A stretch of DNA of 64,000 bases, taken from NCBI GenBank assembly GCA_026169815.1, contig JAPFDT010000027.1, positions 1-64,000 on the forward strand, written 5' to 3'. The DNA is from Pseudogracilibacillus sp. (lineage in GTDB: Bacteria > Bacillota > Bacilli > Bacillales > Amphibacillaceae). This document shows positions 1-9,573 of this stretch, piece after piece; within the stretch, counting starts at the first letter, position 1; each line of letters opens with the position of its first letter. A program made the position numbers and the translations under genes. The notes beneath the pieces are model-generated. The model was not told the DNA's origin. It searched no databases and saw only the letters and a list, made by a program, of their open reading frames with translations.

Positions 1-136
1 CAGACCGGGAGAGCAAGATTCAGACCGGGAGAGCAAGATTCAGACCGGGAGAGCAAGATTCAGACCGGGAGAGCAAGATTCAGACCGGGAGAGCAAGATT
101 CAGACCGGGAGAGCAAGATTCAGACCGGGAGAGCAA
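1..136. repeat. Tandem array of 20-bp repeats (left window edge)
   Basis: Six identical head-to-tail copies of a 20-bp unit (CAGACCGGGAGAGCAAGATT) and a seventh truncated after 16 bp fill the first 136 bases; the array probably continues to the left of the window. It has no spacers, so it is not CRISPR. It abuts the terminator hairpin of the pruA unit. The AGAGCAA core recurs in the diverged 20-bp array at 48631-48792. Confidence 0.95.
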
Positions 137-139
137 AAA

Positions 140-185
140 ACCCAAGCATCGCTTCATTATACATGAAGCTTGCTTGGGTTTTTTC
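140..185 (-). terminator. Intrinsic terminator of pruA (probably bidirectional)
   Basis: CCCAAGCA and TGCTTGGG arms with inner GCTTCA/TGAAGC pairing form a strong hairpin with A-runs on one side and T-runs on the other, immediately downstream of the pruA stop. Confidence 0.85.
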
Positions 186-197
186 ATTAATTAATCC

Positions 198-1754
198 TTA
201 TAGTGTTTCTGATGTCGTTTTACCTTGCATGTGCTGAATTAAATAGTCTGGTCCGCCTGCTTTTGAGTCTGTTCCTGACATATTGAATCCGCCAAATGGC
301 TGGTAACCAACAATTGCTCCTGTACAACCACGGTTGAAATATAAGTTTCCGACGTGGAAATCTTCACGAGCTTGTTCAATATGGTCGCGATTATTTGTAA
401 TAACAGCGCCTGTTAAACCATAGTCTGTGTTGTTTGCAATGTCAATCGCTTCGTCAAAATCTTTTGCACTTGTTAATGCTACAACTGGTCCAAAGATTTC
501 TTCTTGCATAATACGAGCTTCTGGATCTACATCTACAAATACTGTTGGTTGGATAATCCATCCTTTAGAATCGTCACCAGTTCCACCTGCAACTAGCTTA
601 CCTTCTTCTTTACCAATCTCAACATAGCCCATAATTTTATCGAATGCAGCTTGATCAATAACTGAACCTGTGAAATGTTCGTTCGTTGCTGGATCTCCTG
701 CTGATAATTCATTTGTTAATTCAACGACACGATTTTTCACAACATCATACACATCTTCATGAATAACCGCACGTGAACATGCAGAACATTTTTGTCCAGA
801 AAATCCGAATGCTGATTTAACGATAGATTCAGCTGCTAATTCTAAGTCTGCTTCTTTATCGACAACAATCGTATCTTTTCCGCCCATTTCAATAATCGTA
901 CGCTTCAACCACTTCTGACCTTTATCTTCGTGAACAACACCTGCACGTTCAAAAATACGTGTACCAACTTCACGTGAACCTGTAAAGCTAACAAAACGTG
1001 TGCGTGGATGATCAACTAAATAGTCACCAACTTCTGAACCTGGACCAGGAATGTAGTTAACGACACCTTTAGGCATACCTGCTTCTTCTAATACTTCCAT
1101 AAACTTATAAGCAATAACTGGCGTTGTACTTGCTGGCTTTAATAAAACAGTATTACCTGTTACCATTGCTGCCGTTGTTGTACCTGCCATAATCGCAAAT
1201 AAGAAGTTCCAAGGTGAAATAACTACTCCTACTCCTAATGGAATATGATGATATTGGTTACGCTCAATTGGTCGGCTTTCTACATGTAAACCATCTTTTA
1301 GACGAATCATTTCACGACCATAATATTCTAAAAAGTCAATTGCTTCTGCTGTGTCAGCATCCGCTTCGTTCCAAGGCTTTCCACCTTCTTTCACTAAAAG
1401 CGCACTGAACTCGTGTTTACGACGGCGAACAATTGCCGCTGCACGGAATAAAATATCTGCACGCATTTTTGGAGATGATTTTCTCCACGTGTTGAACGTC
1501 TCGTCTGCAACTTGCATTGCTCTCTCTGCTAACTCTTCTGTTGCTTTTGACACATTTCCGATCACTTCAGAATGATTTGCCGGATTAACCGAAACAATTT
1601 TATCTTCTGTCGTAATACGTTCACCGTTAATAATTAATGGATAATCTTGCCCTAAAATTTCTTCTTCGACTTGTTTTAACGCTGCTTCCATTGCCTCTTT
1701 GTTCTCAGCAATTGTAAAATCTGTAAACGGTTCATGTTTGTATGGTACTACCAT
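198..1754 (-). CDS. pruA: L-glutamate gamma-semialdehyde (1-pyrroline-5-carboxylate) dehydrogenase
   Basis: This enzyme oxidises glutamate gamma-semialdehyde (open form of 1-pyrroline-5-carboxylate) to glutamate with NAD+, the last step of proline and arginine catabolism; it is cytosolic. The 518-aa protein matches the 515-aa Bacillus RocA/PutC type over its full length. Visible signatures are the Glu motif EMGGKD, the catalytic cysteine in SGQKCSAC, and the PWNF and SFTGSREVG nucleotide-binding segments. The start has GGAGG 9 nt upstream. The neighbouring upstream gene encodes a PucR-type regulator, as with B. subtilis putC/putR, which favours a proline-utilisation role. No proline dehydrogenase gene lies in the window. 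Confidence 0.95.
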   Translation of the reverse strand: MVVPYKHEPFTDFTIAENKEAMEAALKQVEEEILGQDYPLIINGERITTEDKIVSVNPANHSEVIGNVSKATEELAERAMQVADETFNTWRKSSPKMRADILFRAAAIVRRRKHEFSALLVKEGGKPWNEADADTAEAIDFLEYYGREMIRLKDGLHVESRPIERNQYHHIPLGVGVVISPWNFLFAIMAGTTTAAMVTGNTVLLKPASTTPVIAYKFMEVLEEAGMPKGVVNYIPGPGSEVGDYLVDHPRTRFVSFTGSREVGTRIFERAGVVHEDKGQKWLKRTIIEMGGKDTIVVDKEADLELAAESIVKSAFGFSGQKCSACSRAVIHEDVYDVVKNRVVELTNELSAGDPATNEHFTGSVIDQAAFDKIMGYVEIGKEEGKLVAGGTGDDSKGWIIQPTVFVDVDPEARIMQEEIFGPVVALTSAKDFDEAIDIANNTDYGLTGAVITNNRDHIEQAREDFHVGNLYFNRGCTGAIVGYQPFGGFNMSGTDSKAGGPDYLIQHMQGKTTSETL

Positions 1755-1826
1755 GTTTCATTACCTCCTAATATTTTTACTTCTATATCAACTTTACCCT
1801 GAAAGTATGTTGATAAATCATCTTGA

Positions 1827-3065
1827 TTATATTGATTGCTTTTGATAAAACTTTTTGTAGTCTGGTACAAGTTCTAACATAAGCAAATGTGCATAAAGTT
1901 CTGTTTTTTCATGAACATCACTAAAATCTATCGTTGTAATCTCTTGAATTTGTTTAATACGATAACTTAATGTATTTGGATGAATAAATAATTGTTCAGC
2001 TGTTTGACCAACTTTACAATCATTTTTTATATAACTCCATAATGTAAATAACAACTCACTATTATGTTGTACATCTTTTTCCATAATAGCTAGAATATTT
2101 TTATTTCTATATTGTTCACTCACATTTTTCTTATACATTAATTTAATATAGCGATACATGCCTAGTTCATGAAAGAAGAAAATCTCCTGTTCATCAAGTT
2201 TTAAAAACACCATCGTTTCAATGACTTCAAGTGCTTCTAAATAACTTTTACGAACGTGTTCGATGGACGTATATTCATTTCCAATCCCGATAAACAAAGC
2301 TTGTTGTTCTTCTTCTGACAACATATTAATAAGTTGTTTCTTTAATTCGATTGCTTTAGAAACGGACTGTTGCTGTTCGTCACTATGAACAATGCCGACA
2401 ATTTCAGTTCCTTTTCCTAAATAATATGCAATATGTTCCCTTTGAAATACGTCTTTTGTTTTTCCTAAAATTGATAAATAGCTTGCGTTACGTACAGAAA
2501 TAACTATTGTCGTAAATTCATCCGGCAATTCATACGATACTGCTTTTGCTTCACGGTGAATTTCTGCTTCACTTAAAAATTCATTGTTCATTAATCGCCA
2601 TATTAATGTTTGTTGATCTCGCTCGACGTCATGATGTCGCTTGTGCATGAGATTACCTAAATGAGGGGCAATTTGTTGTAATTTCTCTAAAAAGGAATCT
2701 GCTAATGTCGTGTCTGTTTCATATACCCATAAATAACCGTATAACTTTCCTTCAAATCGTAAACTAACGACAATACGCTTATAAAAAGCAATTTCTTCAA
2801 TATCAATTCGTAAAGCTCGATCATCATGTTGTAGTTGAGCAACAATTCCTTCTTTTTTCAGTCGTTCAATAACAAATAGTGGACAACGTTTCGTTAAAAT
2901 TGTTTTCTGCTGTAACGAGTCAAAAGACAATTCATCTGGTGAACTATAGGCAACTAATTCGAAATTTTTATCTTCAATAATAACAGCTCGTTGTAAAATT
3001 ACGCTTAATTGATCCACAATGTCATGAACATCTGTCATACGCATTATTTTTTGAGTGGTTTCCAT
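1827..3065 (-). CDS. putR: PucR/CdaR-family transcriptional regulator, probable proline-utilisation activator
   Basis: The 412-aa protein has a variable N-terminal sensor-like region (about residues 10-140), a GGDEF-like middle segment of the CdaR type, and a C-terminal helix-turn-helix of the PucR family (about 345-400) with the hallmark FIHPNTLSYRIKQI. It most resembles PutR, which activates proline degradation genes in B. subtilis; the assignment rests on the HTH family and on being directly upstream of the P5C dehydrogenase gene in the same orientation (about 70 bp). The start is preceded by a GGGGAGAAG ribosome-binding site. The ligand cannot be read from the sequence; another amino-acid catabolic signal is possible. 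Confidence 0.75.
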   Translation of the reverse strand: METTQKIMRMTDVHDIVDQLSVILQRAVIIEDKNFELVAYSSPDELSFDSLQQKTILTKRCPLFVIERLKKEGIVAQLQHDDRALRIDIEEIAFYKRIVVSLRFEGKLYGYLWVYETDTTLADSFLEKLQQIAPHLGNLMHKRHHDVERDQQTLIWRLMNNEFLSEAEIHREAKAVSYELPDEFTTIVISVRNASYLSILGKTKDVFQREHIAYYLGKGTEIVGIVHSDEQQQSVSKAIELKKQLINMLSEEEQQALFIGIGNEYTSIEHVRKSYLEALEVIETMVFLKLDEQEIFFFHELGMYRYIKLMYKKNVSEQYRNKNILAIMEKDVQHNSELLFTLWSYIKNDCKVGQTAEQLFIHPNTLSYRIKQIQEITTIDFSDVHEKTELYAHLLMLELVPDYKKFYQKQSI

Positions 3066-3544
3066 CGGCTTCTCCCCTATATTAACTCTCTAATTAGCTT
3101 CTTACCCTCCAAATGTAAACGATTGACAATGAATAATCAAACTTTGCTAACTGCCTATACATCTAGTATAAAGCGATTTCACTACATTAACAATAGTCAT
3201 ACAAACTAAACATTATTAGCTTCCATTGTGGATGTTCCACAAACGCTTGGATTACTGTAATATTAAGAGACGTTTTTTATGTATATCAATCTAGCATACA
3301 GAGTCAAACTACTTTATATGTTTAATTCGGATAATTTAGGGATAAGTATAATAAGTATCAAGCTATAACTCCAATTATCACACTATTTAAATCTGTTCAA
3401 ACAAACGATAATACTTATTTTATATGATATAAATCAGCTTACTTATTCTATTAATTTTAATAGAAGTTTATTAGTATGACGTAATAAACGTAAACTGTGA
3501 CATAATTTGTTATTCGTTAAAGAATGATAATAAAATCTCTCGCT

Positions 3545-3662
3545 GCGGAATAACACTACGCTTTCCGCGGGCAACACCTCAACTACCTCAGAAACAAAGC
3601 CCGTTTCTTCGGGGATTTTCGGTTGTTGCTTTTCCCGCAGGAGTCTCCGTGTTATTCCTCCG
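3545..3662. repeat. Dispersed palindromic element, copy 1
   Basis: Ends GGAATAACAC / GTGTTATTCC are complementary; the core arms are CTTTCCGCGGGC and CCCGCAGGAGTC, and an inner GAAAC/GTTTC hairpin occupies the centre. The 1.15-kb gene-free stretch 3066-4216 holds only this element and copy 2. Confidence 0.85.
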
Positions 3663-3860
3663 CTATGTGTGATGCATTGAATGTTAGAACATACTTTAAC
3701 TTAATTTTTCTTAGGCATGCAAATTGTTATAAACTTATTTTCTTTTTAAGATGTTATAAAATTTAATATAATATTCTTAATTAAATCGCAAAACAACGAA
3801 ATACAGTCACTGAAAAAGCAATTACAGTAAATAAAACAAGAAAAATAAAAACATAGCAGA

Positions 3861-3966
3861 CCGAATATATGTAGACTCCTGCGGGAAGTAAGAGTCTACC
3901 AAGACCCCGCAAGGCGTAAGCCTGAGGAGGCTTGATACTCGCCCGCGGAAAGCGGAATATATTCGG
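3861..3966. repeat. Dispersed palindromic element, copy 2
   Basis: Same family as copy 1 but in opposite orientation. The ends here are CCGAATATAT / ATATATTCGG, different from copy 1 but again complementary. The core arms GACTCCTGCGGG and CCCGCGGAAAGCG are conserved. Confidence 0.85.
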
Positions 3967-4216
3967 ACTGCGGTGGTTAAACCCTCTCTTTTAGTATAAG
4001 TATATCTTTTTTCAGCTCCGTGAATAACAGAATATTTTTACATCACAGTTTCTGTCTATTTTGACATATGCATATTTTAGAAAAACTTCAGAAGTTGAGT
4101 TATAAAATATATGTAAAAAGCAGATATAAAATAATAATGAATGTTATAATTAAAACAACATATAATGATGCGGTAACTAATAACGCTTCAAAATCTAAAA
4201 CAGAAAGAGTGATAAA

Positions 4217-4774
4217 ATGGCAATTTTAATTGGATTAGCAATATTAATCATTTTAATTATTTTCGTAGTCTTGTATGTCATTAATACATACAACACTTTC
4301 ATTTCATTAGGAGAACGTGTCACAAATGGAAAAGCACAAATAGCGGCACAAATTGAATCACGATTTGACGCTGTTAAAAATTTAATCCAAGCAACAAAAC
4401 AATATGCCGAATATGAATCAGAAACACTAGAAAATGTCGTTAGCCAAAGAGTAGGAGTTAATCAAAATAGTTCGATTGAACAAATTGAAAAAGAAAACAA
4501 CGAACTAGAGCAAGTAGTCGGCAGATTAATTGCGATCTCAGAAGCTTACCCAGAATTAAAAGCAAGTGATGTGTACAAAACGACGATGGAAAGCGTTAAT
4601 AAATATGAAGACAATGTCCGCCATGCGCGAATGATTTATAATGACGTTGTAACAAAATTCAATCGCATGATCAAAATGTTTCCTTCTAATATTGTTGCAA
4701 GTTTATTTAAGTTTGAAGCAAGAGAATATTTTGAAGAAACAGCAACAAAACAAGACATGCCAAGTTGGGATTGA
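4217..4774 (+). CDS. LemA family protein
   Basis: A 185-aa protein with one N-terminal membrane segment (about residues 3-24) followed by a long helical domain typical of LemA (sequence around FISLGERVTNGKAQI, and YNDVVTKFN near the C-terminus). LemA proteins are membrane-anchored with a coiled-coil-like domain; their molecular function is not established. The next gene, five bases downstream, encodes a DUF2207 membrane protein; LemA-DUF2207 pairing is common in Firmicutes and suggests they act together at the membrane. The RBS is weak (GAAAGAG). Confidence 0.9.
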   Translation: MAILIGLAILIILIIFVVLYVINTYNTFISLGERVTNGKAQIAAQIESRFDAVKNLIQATKQYAEYESETLENVVSQRVGVNQNSSIEQIEKENNELEQVVGRLIAISEAYPELKASDVYKTTMESVNKYEDNVRHARMIYNDVVTKFNRMIKMFPSNIVASLFKFEAREYFEETATKQDMPSWD

Positions 4775-4779
4775 TATTT

Positions 4780-6453
4780 ATGAAAAATAAACTAACCTAT
4801 AAGTTGTTTATATTCAGTTTTTTATTTATATTACTATGCAGCGTCCTAAATCCAATGAACTCCTCTGCTGCGACTCATGAACTAGAGGAACTAAATATTC
4901 AAGTCGAACTTAACAAAGATGGAAGTGCCTTAATCAAAGAGCATAGAATAGCTACACTTTCAGAAGGTACCGAAAATTATATTATTATTGGTAATTTAGG
5001 CGAATCTACGATAAAGGATTTTTCAGTGACTGAAAATGGAACAACGTATGAATATGTAGATAATTGGAATATAGACGCAACGAGAGAAGAGAAAATAAAT
5101 AAAAATGGCATCGTAAAAGAAAGAGATCATTATGAATTAGCTTGGGGTATCGGTGAATATGGTAAACATGAATATCATTTACAATATACCGTAACAGATT
5201 TCATCAAACAATTAGATGATAGTCAGATGTTATTTTGGCAATTTGTAAATGATGAAACGAACATTCCACCTCAACGTGTCACAGTAGAAATTGAAGCTGA
5301 TAAGCCACTCACAGAAGACGAGGAACGTATTTGGGCATTTGGTTTTGAAGGTGATATTCACTTTGAAGATGATAAGATCATTGCTAGAAATGACAGTCCT
5401 TTAAATAGCAGTGAATATGTTACGATTTTAGCTCAGTTTCCAAATAATGAATTTACAACAAACGATGTCATAAATAGTACATTTGAAGAAATAAAAGAGG
5501 AAGCATTTGCTGGTAGTGATTATACAAAGGATAATGATTCAATATTCTTTACGATTATAGTTTTCGTCCTTCTATTTCTTCTTGTACCTATAGTTATTAT
5601 AGGAGTTATTATATTTTTCATCAAAGCCGATAAAAGAAAGTATAAAGACTATGAAGGTAAATACTATCGCGATGTACCTTATGAAGGCCCGTTCCAAAAT
5701 ACTTATGGGCTTATGAGCAAAATAAATTTATCTCAATTTGATTATTTATTAGCGTCATTTATTTTAAAATGGATACATGAAGATAAAATAAGGTTTGAAT
5801 TGGAAGAAAGTCAAGGGTTTTTCCGGACAAAAGAAGTTGGTACAATATATTTAGTAGATCATGATACAAGTAATTTACAAACTGAAGAAGCTAATTTATT
5901 TGAATTTTTCAAGTCTGCTTCTAATGATGACATACTGACAGAAGATGACTTTAAAAAATGGTCAAAGAAACATTATAAGCGCATCTCAAAATGGGAAGAG
6001 AAAGTAAAGAAAAATTCACTGAAGAAAATGAACACAGAAGGATTTGTTGAAAAGAAAAAGGAAAAATTTCTAGGATTTATCCCTTATGAAAAGGAAGAAA
6101 TAACTGAATTAGGACGAGATTTTGAAGGAAATGTTTATATGTTCATGAATTATTTAAAAGATTACTCATTATTGAATGAACATGAACCAGCGAACGTTAA
6201 ATTATGGGATGAGTATATGATATGGGCGGCATTATTAGGTATTACTGATGTCGTCTATGAACAATTTAAAGTCGTCTACCCACAATATGAACAGGAGTCA
6301 TCCTTTACACCAATCATGTTGAGCAACGTAATGTCGTATTCAAGTTCTGTGAACAATGCGGTTAGCTCAGCATCAAGTGGCGGAGGCGGATCATCAAGTA
6401 TTGGTGGCGGCGGTGGTTCATTCGGCGGCGGTAGCGGCGGAGGAACAAGATAA
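4780..6453 (+). CDS. DUF2207 domain-containing membrane protein
   Basis: The ATG at 4780, five bases after the lemA stop, is chosen because it directly precedes a signal peptide (MKNKLTYKLF, hydrophobic core, cleavage near SSAA). The 557-aa protein then has an extracytoplasmic DUF2207 beta-rich domain (about residues 30-230), a transmembrane helix (about 250-280), a charged cytoplasmic domain, and a Gly/Ser-rich tail rich in GGG. This architecture is usual for DUF2207 proteins, whose role is unknown. It is cotranscribed with LemA. A clear terminator follows at 6560. An in-frame upstream TTG at 4765 overlaps lemA and is less likely. Confidence 0.85.
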   Translation: MKNKLTYKLFIFSFLFILLCSVLNPMNSSAATHELEELNIQVELNKDGSALIKEHRIATLSEGTENYIIIGNLGESTIKDFSVTENGTTYEYVDNWNIDATREEKINKNGIVKERDHYELAWGIGEYGKHEYHLQYTVTDFIKQLDDSQMLFWQFVNDETNIPPQRVTVEIEADKPLTEDEERIWAFGFEGDIHFEDDKIIARNDSPLNSSEYVTILAQFPNNEFTTNDVINSTFEEIKEEAFAGSDYTKDNDSIFFTIIVFVLLFLLVPIVIIGVIIFFIKADKRKYKDYEGKYYRDVPYEGPFQNTYGLMSKINLSQFDYLLASFILKWIHEDKIRFELEESQGFFRTKEVGTIYLVDHDTSNLQTEEANLFEFFKSASNDDILTEDDFKKWSKKHYKRISKWEEKVKKNSLKKMNTEGFVEKKKEKFLGFIPYEKEEITELGRDFEGNVYMFMNYLKDYSLLNEHEPANVKLWDEYMIWAALLGITDVVYEQFKVVYPQYEQESSFTPIMLSNVMSYSSSVNNAVSSASSGGGGSSSIGGGGGSFGGGSGGGTR

Positions 6454-6559
6454 ATGAATCAGTGCTCCCATGGAAATAATATAATTTATAGAAAAAGATT
6501 GGGATCATTTATTAACTAGTTCTCTTGAAAAGTGCAAACACAAAATTTTCATAGCATAA

Positions 6560-6600
6560 GGGGTACTAAATCTCATTGGATTTGGTACCCTGTTTTTTTA
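6560..6600 (+). terminator. Intrinsic terminator of the lemA-DUF2207 operon
   Basis: GGGTACTAAATC / GATTTGGTACCC arms with a 5-base loop are followed by a T-run. Confidence 0.85.
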
Positions 6601-6628
6601 TTAAACTATACCAGTAATAAAATGATAC

Positions 6629-6940
6629 CTAGGGAGCAAAATCCCAAACTCCAGTGAATATTAGAATTAACCATAATACAAAATAAAAAGGAAACGAAAG
6701 TGATAAAATAAATGAAATAATCGGCAGGAGATTTTTTTCCGTTTTCTTCACCAACCCAATAATTGAAAATATTACACCAATAACTACAAGCCCAAAAGTA
6801 ACATAATCTCCAACTAAAGAACCTACCATCACAATTCTTGTTGGCTCAACAAATGTTGTAAAAAAGCAAACAACCCCTATTACTAAAGCGATATAACTTA
6901 CGACACTGTGCTCCTTAGTAGATACTGCACTAGTACTCAC
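6629..6940 (-). CDS. Small hypothetical membrane protein
   Basis: About 103 aa with three predicted membrane segments (roughly residues 17-33, 40-65 and 74-98) and short charged loops (KKTEKN). I do not recognise a family. The GTG at 6940 is chosen because AAGGTGG lies 9 nt upstream; an earlier in-frame GTG at 6949 would overlap that RBS. It is followed in the upstream direction by another short membrane protein in the same orientation (7018-7221), so the two may form a small unit. Function cannot be inferred. Confidence 0.55.
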   Translation of the reverse strand: MSTSAVSTKEHSVVSYIALVIGVVCFFTTFVEPTRIVMVGSLVGDYVTFGLVVIGVIFSIIGLVKKTEKNLLPIISFILSLSFPFYFVLWLILIFTGVWDFAP

Positions 6941-7017
6941 ACGAATCACCCACCTTACAATTTTAAAAAGTATTGCAACAACTGCGTCCGATTACGAAAG
7001 AACGCCAATAGATTTTT

Positions 7018-7221
7018 TTATTTTTCTTGGGATTTTGCTATATAGTAATTTAATGGTCCTACAAAAATTAATCCTGCGGCAGCTGACCCCAAAAAAACTG
7101 CTGAATATGAGAAAAGTTCAATATTACGACTTAAAAAGTAATCTGTAATAATGCGAAGAATAGCAATAATAACTGGAAATCCAAGTGACCAAAATAACAT
7201 TATTTTTAAACCTTTGGACAA
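7018..7221 (-). CDS. Small hypothetical membrane protein
   Basis: A 67-aa protein with two membrane segments (about residues 7-26 and 38-60) and a charged C-terminal tail (AKSQEK). It starts at TTG with AAGGAG 8 nt upstream, a plausible initiation site. It lies about 80 bp from the next small membrane gene in the same direction. No family recognised. Confidence 0.5.
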   Translation of the reverse strand: MSKGLKIMLFWSLGFPVIIAILRIITDYFLSRNIELFSYSAVFLGSAAAGLIFVGPLNYYIAKSQEK

Positions 7222-7384
7222 TACCTTTTCTCCTTCCTCAAGAAAACTTATGCAACTAGGTGTCCCTTTGTTGAATTAATAACTAAATATTAGAATAACT
7301 TTCTACACATATTTATACGTTTTCAAAATCATGGCTATCTAAATCTCCCAAGTGACGTTTAGCTCTTTACCATGAATAAAAGTG

Positions 7385-7580
7385 ATTTGGAAGTACGTAC
7401 AACTGACGGTTTTAATCATCCTTTTCGCTATCCCACCAGGATTAGCTTTCACCCAATAAAACAACGTCCTCGACCATATATTTTTCTTTAATTTTATCAA
7501 GTACCTTTTTACGTTCTGGCTCAGCTAACATATCAATTTGTTTTATAATTTTATTAAGATAGGCATATGAGTCACCTTCG
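7385..7580 (-). pseudogene. Gene relic, possibly a decayed toxin-antitoxin pair
   Basis: On the minus strand a frame without a start codon reads ...LNKIIKQIDMLAEPERKKV..., stops, and continues as SWWDSEKDD. Further downstream another frame reads KPSVVRTSKSLL before a stop. The pattern of a short helical protein ending in a Trp/Asp-rich tail, followed by a (K/R)PS-V-(R/x)-DK-like segment, recalls an antitoxin followed by a MazF-type toxin, but this is weak pattern recognition. The rest of the gene-free stretch 7222-7865 shows nothing I can name. Confidence 0.25.
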
Positions 7581-7865
7581 TTAGCTTATACACTTATTAT
7601 ACCTTATTTTTGCAGTAACATAAATGTTCTATTTTAGTTACTATAAAAGTCATGTCTTAATTTCCTACTAAAATGTGCGTGTATCTTTGTTGTCATCTTT
7701 ATTGTCATTCGTCAAAAGCACATCTCAAAATAAACTATTCTGCTTCATAATATAGCCCGTTTGTCGAATAACTTTTTTTACTATTAATTGTAATATAAAT
7801 TTGCTATGTTATTTACCTTTTTACACTTCTGAAGAGAACCTGTTAACAATTTATCCCAACCTTTT

Positions 7866-9368
7866 TCATTTTTGTTTTAAATTCACTAATGCAGGTCCTT
7901 CTATTAACTCTCCAACAGCATTAAAACGTGAACCATGGCATGGACAGTCCCATGTTTTATCACCATTATTCCACTTCACGCTACACCCTAAATGTGTACA
8001 AGCTAAATCAAGATAATGAAGTGTTTTATTTTCATCTTTATAGACACCTATTTGTTCTTCATCATTTTCTATAACAGTTGCTTCTTCAAGCATTAAATCT
8101 GCTATCTTCTCAGGTAAATGAAGCGATTTAATAGTATGATAATCTTCATTTTCAGATGAGGTTTCTTGTAATTCTTGAATAGTACGTTGTGGGCTAAATA
8201 ATTCGTCATATATATTTCCTCTGCCTAGTACACTATCGGTTATTACTTTCGCACCTATAGCAGCATTTGCTAACCCCCACTTACTAAATCCTGTCGCTGT
8301 GTATATGTTAGGATAATCAGGATGCAAGTCTCCAATAAACGGGATACGGTCTTTTGTTATTAAATCATGAGACGACCAACGGTATATCGCATTAGATACA
8401 CCAAATGTTTTTTTAGCAAATTGATCAATCGATTCATAACGATCGAATGTAGAACGGTCATCACCAATTGGGTGGCTTTCCCCACCGACTAGTAAATAAT
8501 TTTTATTATCCATTGTTACATGTCGAAAAGTTCGTGTAGGTGAATCTGTATTAATATACATACCTTCAAATAGTAAATTATCTACTTCATATAAAAGCGC
8601 ATAAGACATTTCTGGCTTCATTTCTGTATAAAAGTTGTCTGGGTCAAATGTAGGAAAGTGAGTAGCAAACATAGCATGATTACATGTGACTGTAATGTTA
8701 TCGACTGTTTTTAATTGCATAGATTGATCTTCATTTTGTTTAATGTCATTAATTAACGAATGTTCATAAATAGGTACTTCATGTTTCTTTAGTTCCCTTA
8801 ACACCCCTTGAATAAATCTAGTAGGATGAAATTGCAGTTGATTATCCATTTTTATAGCTAATTCAATATCGTCATTAAAAGGTAATGTTTTTTGTAAGGA
8901 ACCTCGTATGCCTAATTCTTCATATGCTTTTGCTTCGTTTTTAAATTGTTCGTTAAAAGTAGGATTTTCCGTATATACATATGCACTTTGTTCTTCGAGC
9001 CCACAATCGATATTCAGCTCCGCAGCTATTTCTTTAATATACTGCATTCCTTCCATATTTGCGTCATAGAAAAGTTTTGCATGTTTATTTCCATAGCGAT
9101 TGATTAACTCTTCATAGATTAATTGATGTTGTGCAGATAATTTAGCTGTAGTGTTACCTGTTGTCCCACTGCAAAACTCCCGCCCATCTATTAAAGCTAC
9201 ATTCTTTCCTGCTCGATGAAGAGAATAAGCTGTTAAGACACCTGCAATCCCTCCACCAATGATAGCAATATCTATTTTTATATCTTCTTGTAATTTTGGA
9301 AAATTCGTCGCTTCTTCAGTTGCTAACCAAAAAGAATGTCGATTTTCAGGTAAATTTTTTTGTGTCAT
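7866..9368 (-). CDS. FAD-dependent oxidoreductase with C-terminal Rieske [2Fe-2S] domain (YhfW-like)
   Basis: A 500-aa protein with an N-terminal DAO-type FAD domain (dinucleotide fold IAIIGGGIAGVLTAYSLHRAG at about residues 33-53) and a C-terminal Rieske domain carrying the cluster ligands C-T-H-L-G-C and C-P-C-H-G-S-R-F (about 455-485). It resembles B. subtilis YhfW, a putative Rieske oxidoreductase of unknown substrate. The start at 9368 (MTQKNLPENR) is chosen because GGAGG lies 7 nt upstream; the frame is open upstream to 9446 without a better site. It is divergent from oxdC, sharing a 205-bp intergenic region. Confidence 0.85.
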   Translation of the reverse strand: MTQKNLPENRHSFWLATEEATNFPKLQEDIKIDIAIIGGGIAGVLTAYSLHRAGKNVALIDGREFCSGTTGNTTAKLSAQHQLIYEELINRYGNKHAKLFYDANMEGMQYIKEIAAELNIDCGLEEQSAYVYTENPTFNEQFKNEAKAYEELGIRGSLQKTLPFNDDIELAIKMDNQLQFHPTRFIQGVLRELKKHEVPIYEHSLINDIKQNEDQSMQLKTVDNITVTCNHAMFATHFPTFDPDNFYTEMKPEMSYALLYEVDNLLFEGMYINTDSPTRTFRHVTMDNKNYLLVGGESHPIGDDRSTFDRYESIDQFAKKTFGVSNAIYRWSSHDLITKDRIPFIGDLHPDYPNIYTATGFSKWGLANAAIGAKVITDSVLGRGNIYDELFSPQRTIQELQETSSENEDYHTIKSLHLPEKIADLMLEEATVIENDEEQIGVYKDENKTLHYLDLACTHLGCSVKWNNGDKTWDCPCHGSRFNAVGELIEGPALVNLKQK

Positions 9369-9507
9369 TTTATTTCCTCCTTGCTCTATTTTAATAATAT
9401 GTTCTTGCACTTCGCTTACCCTCTGACAGTTAAAATAAAACATCACTAAACATGCAAAGATGCACTGCTTTATTGCTTCGTTCTAAAGAGCTTGCATACG
9501 AAAATTA

Positions 9508-9533
9508 GTTTTAAATATGACATACTTGGGAAA
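9508..9533 (+). promoter_or_regulatory. Candidate sigma-B type promoter upstream of oxdC
   Basis: GTTTTAA at 9508 and GGGAAA at 9528 are separated by 13 bp, close to the general-stress sigma-B consensus (GTTTAA - 12-15 - GGGTAT/GGGAAA). It lies 40 bp before the oxdC start. The assignment is from motif resemblance only. Confidence 0.45.
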
Positions 9534-9573
9534 TGAATAAGTAACTCATTATATAAAAGGAGCATCACTTGCG

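Noticed and set aside
1-136. CRISPR array
   Set aside because: The units are contiguous with no spacers, and no cas genes occur in the window.
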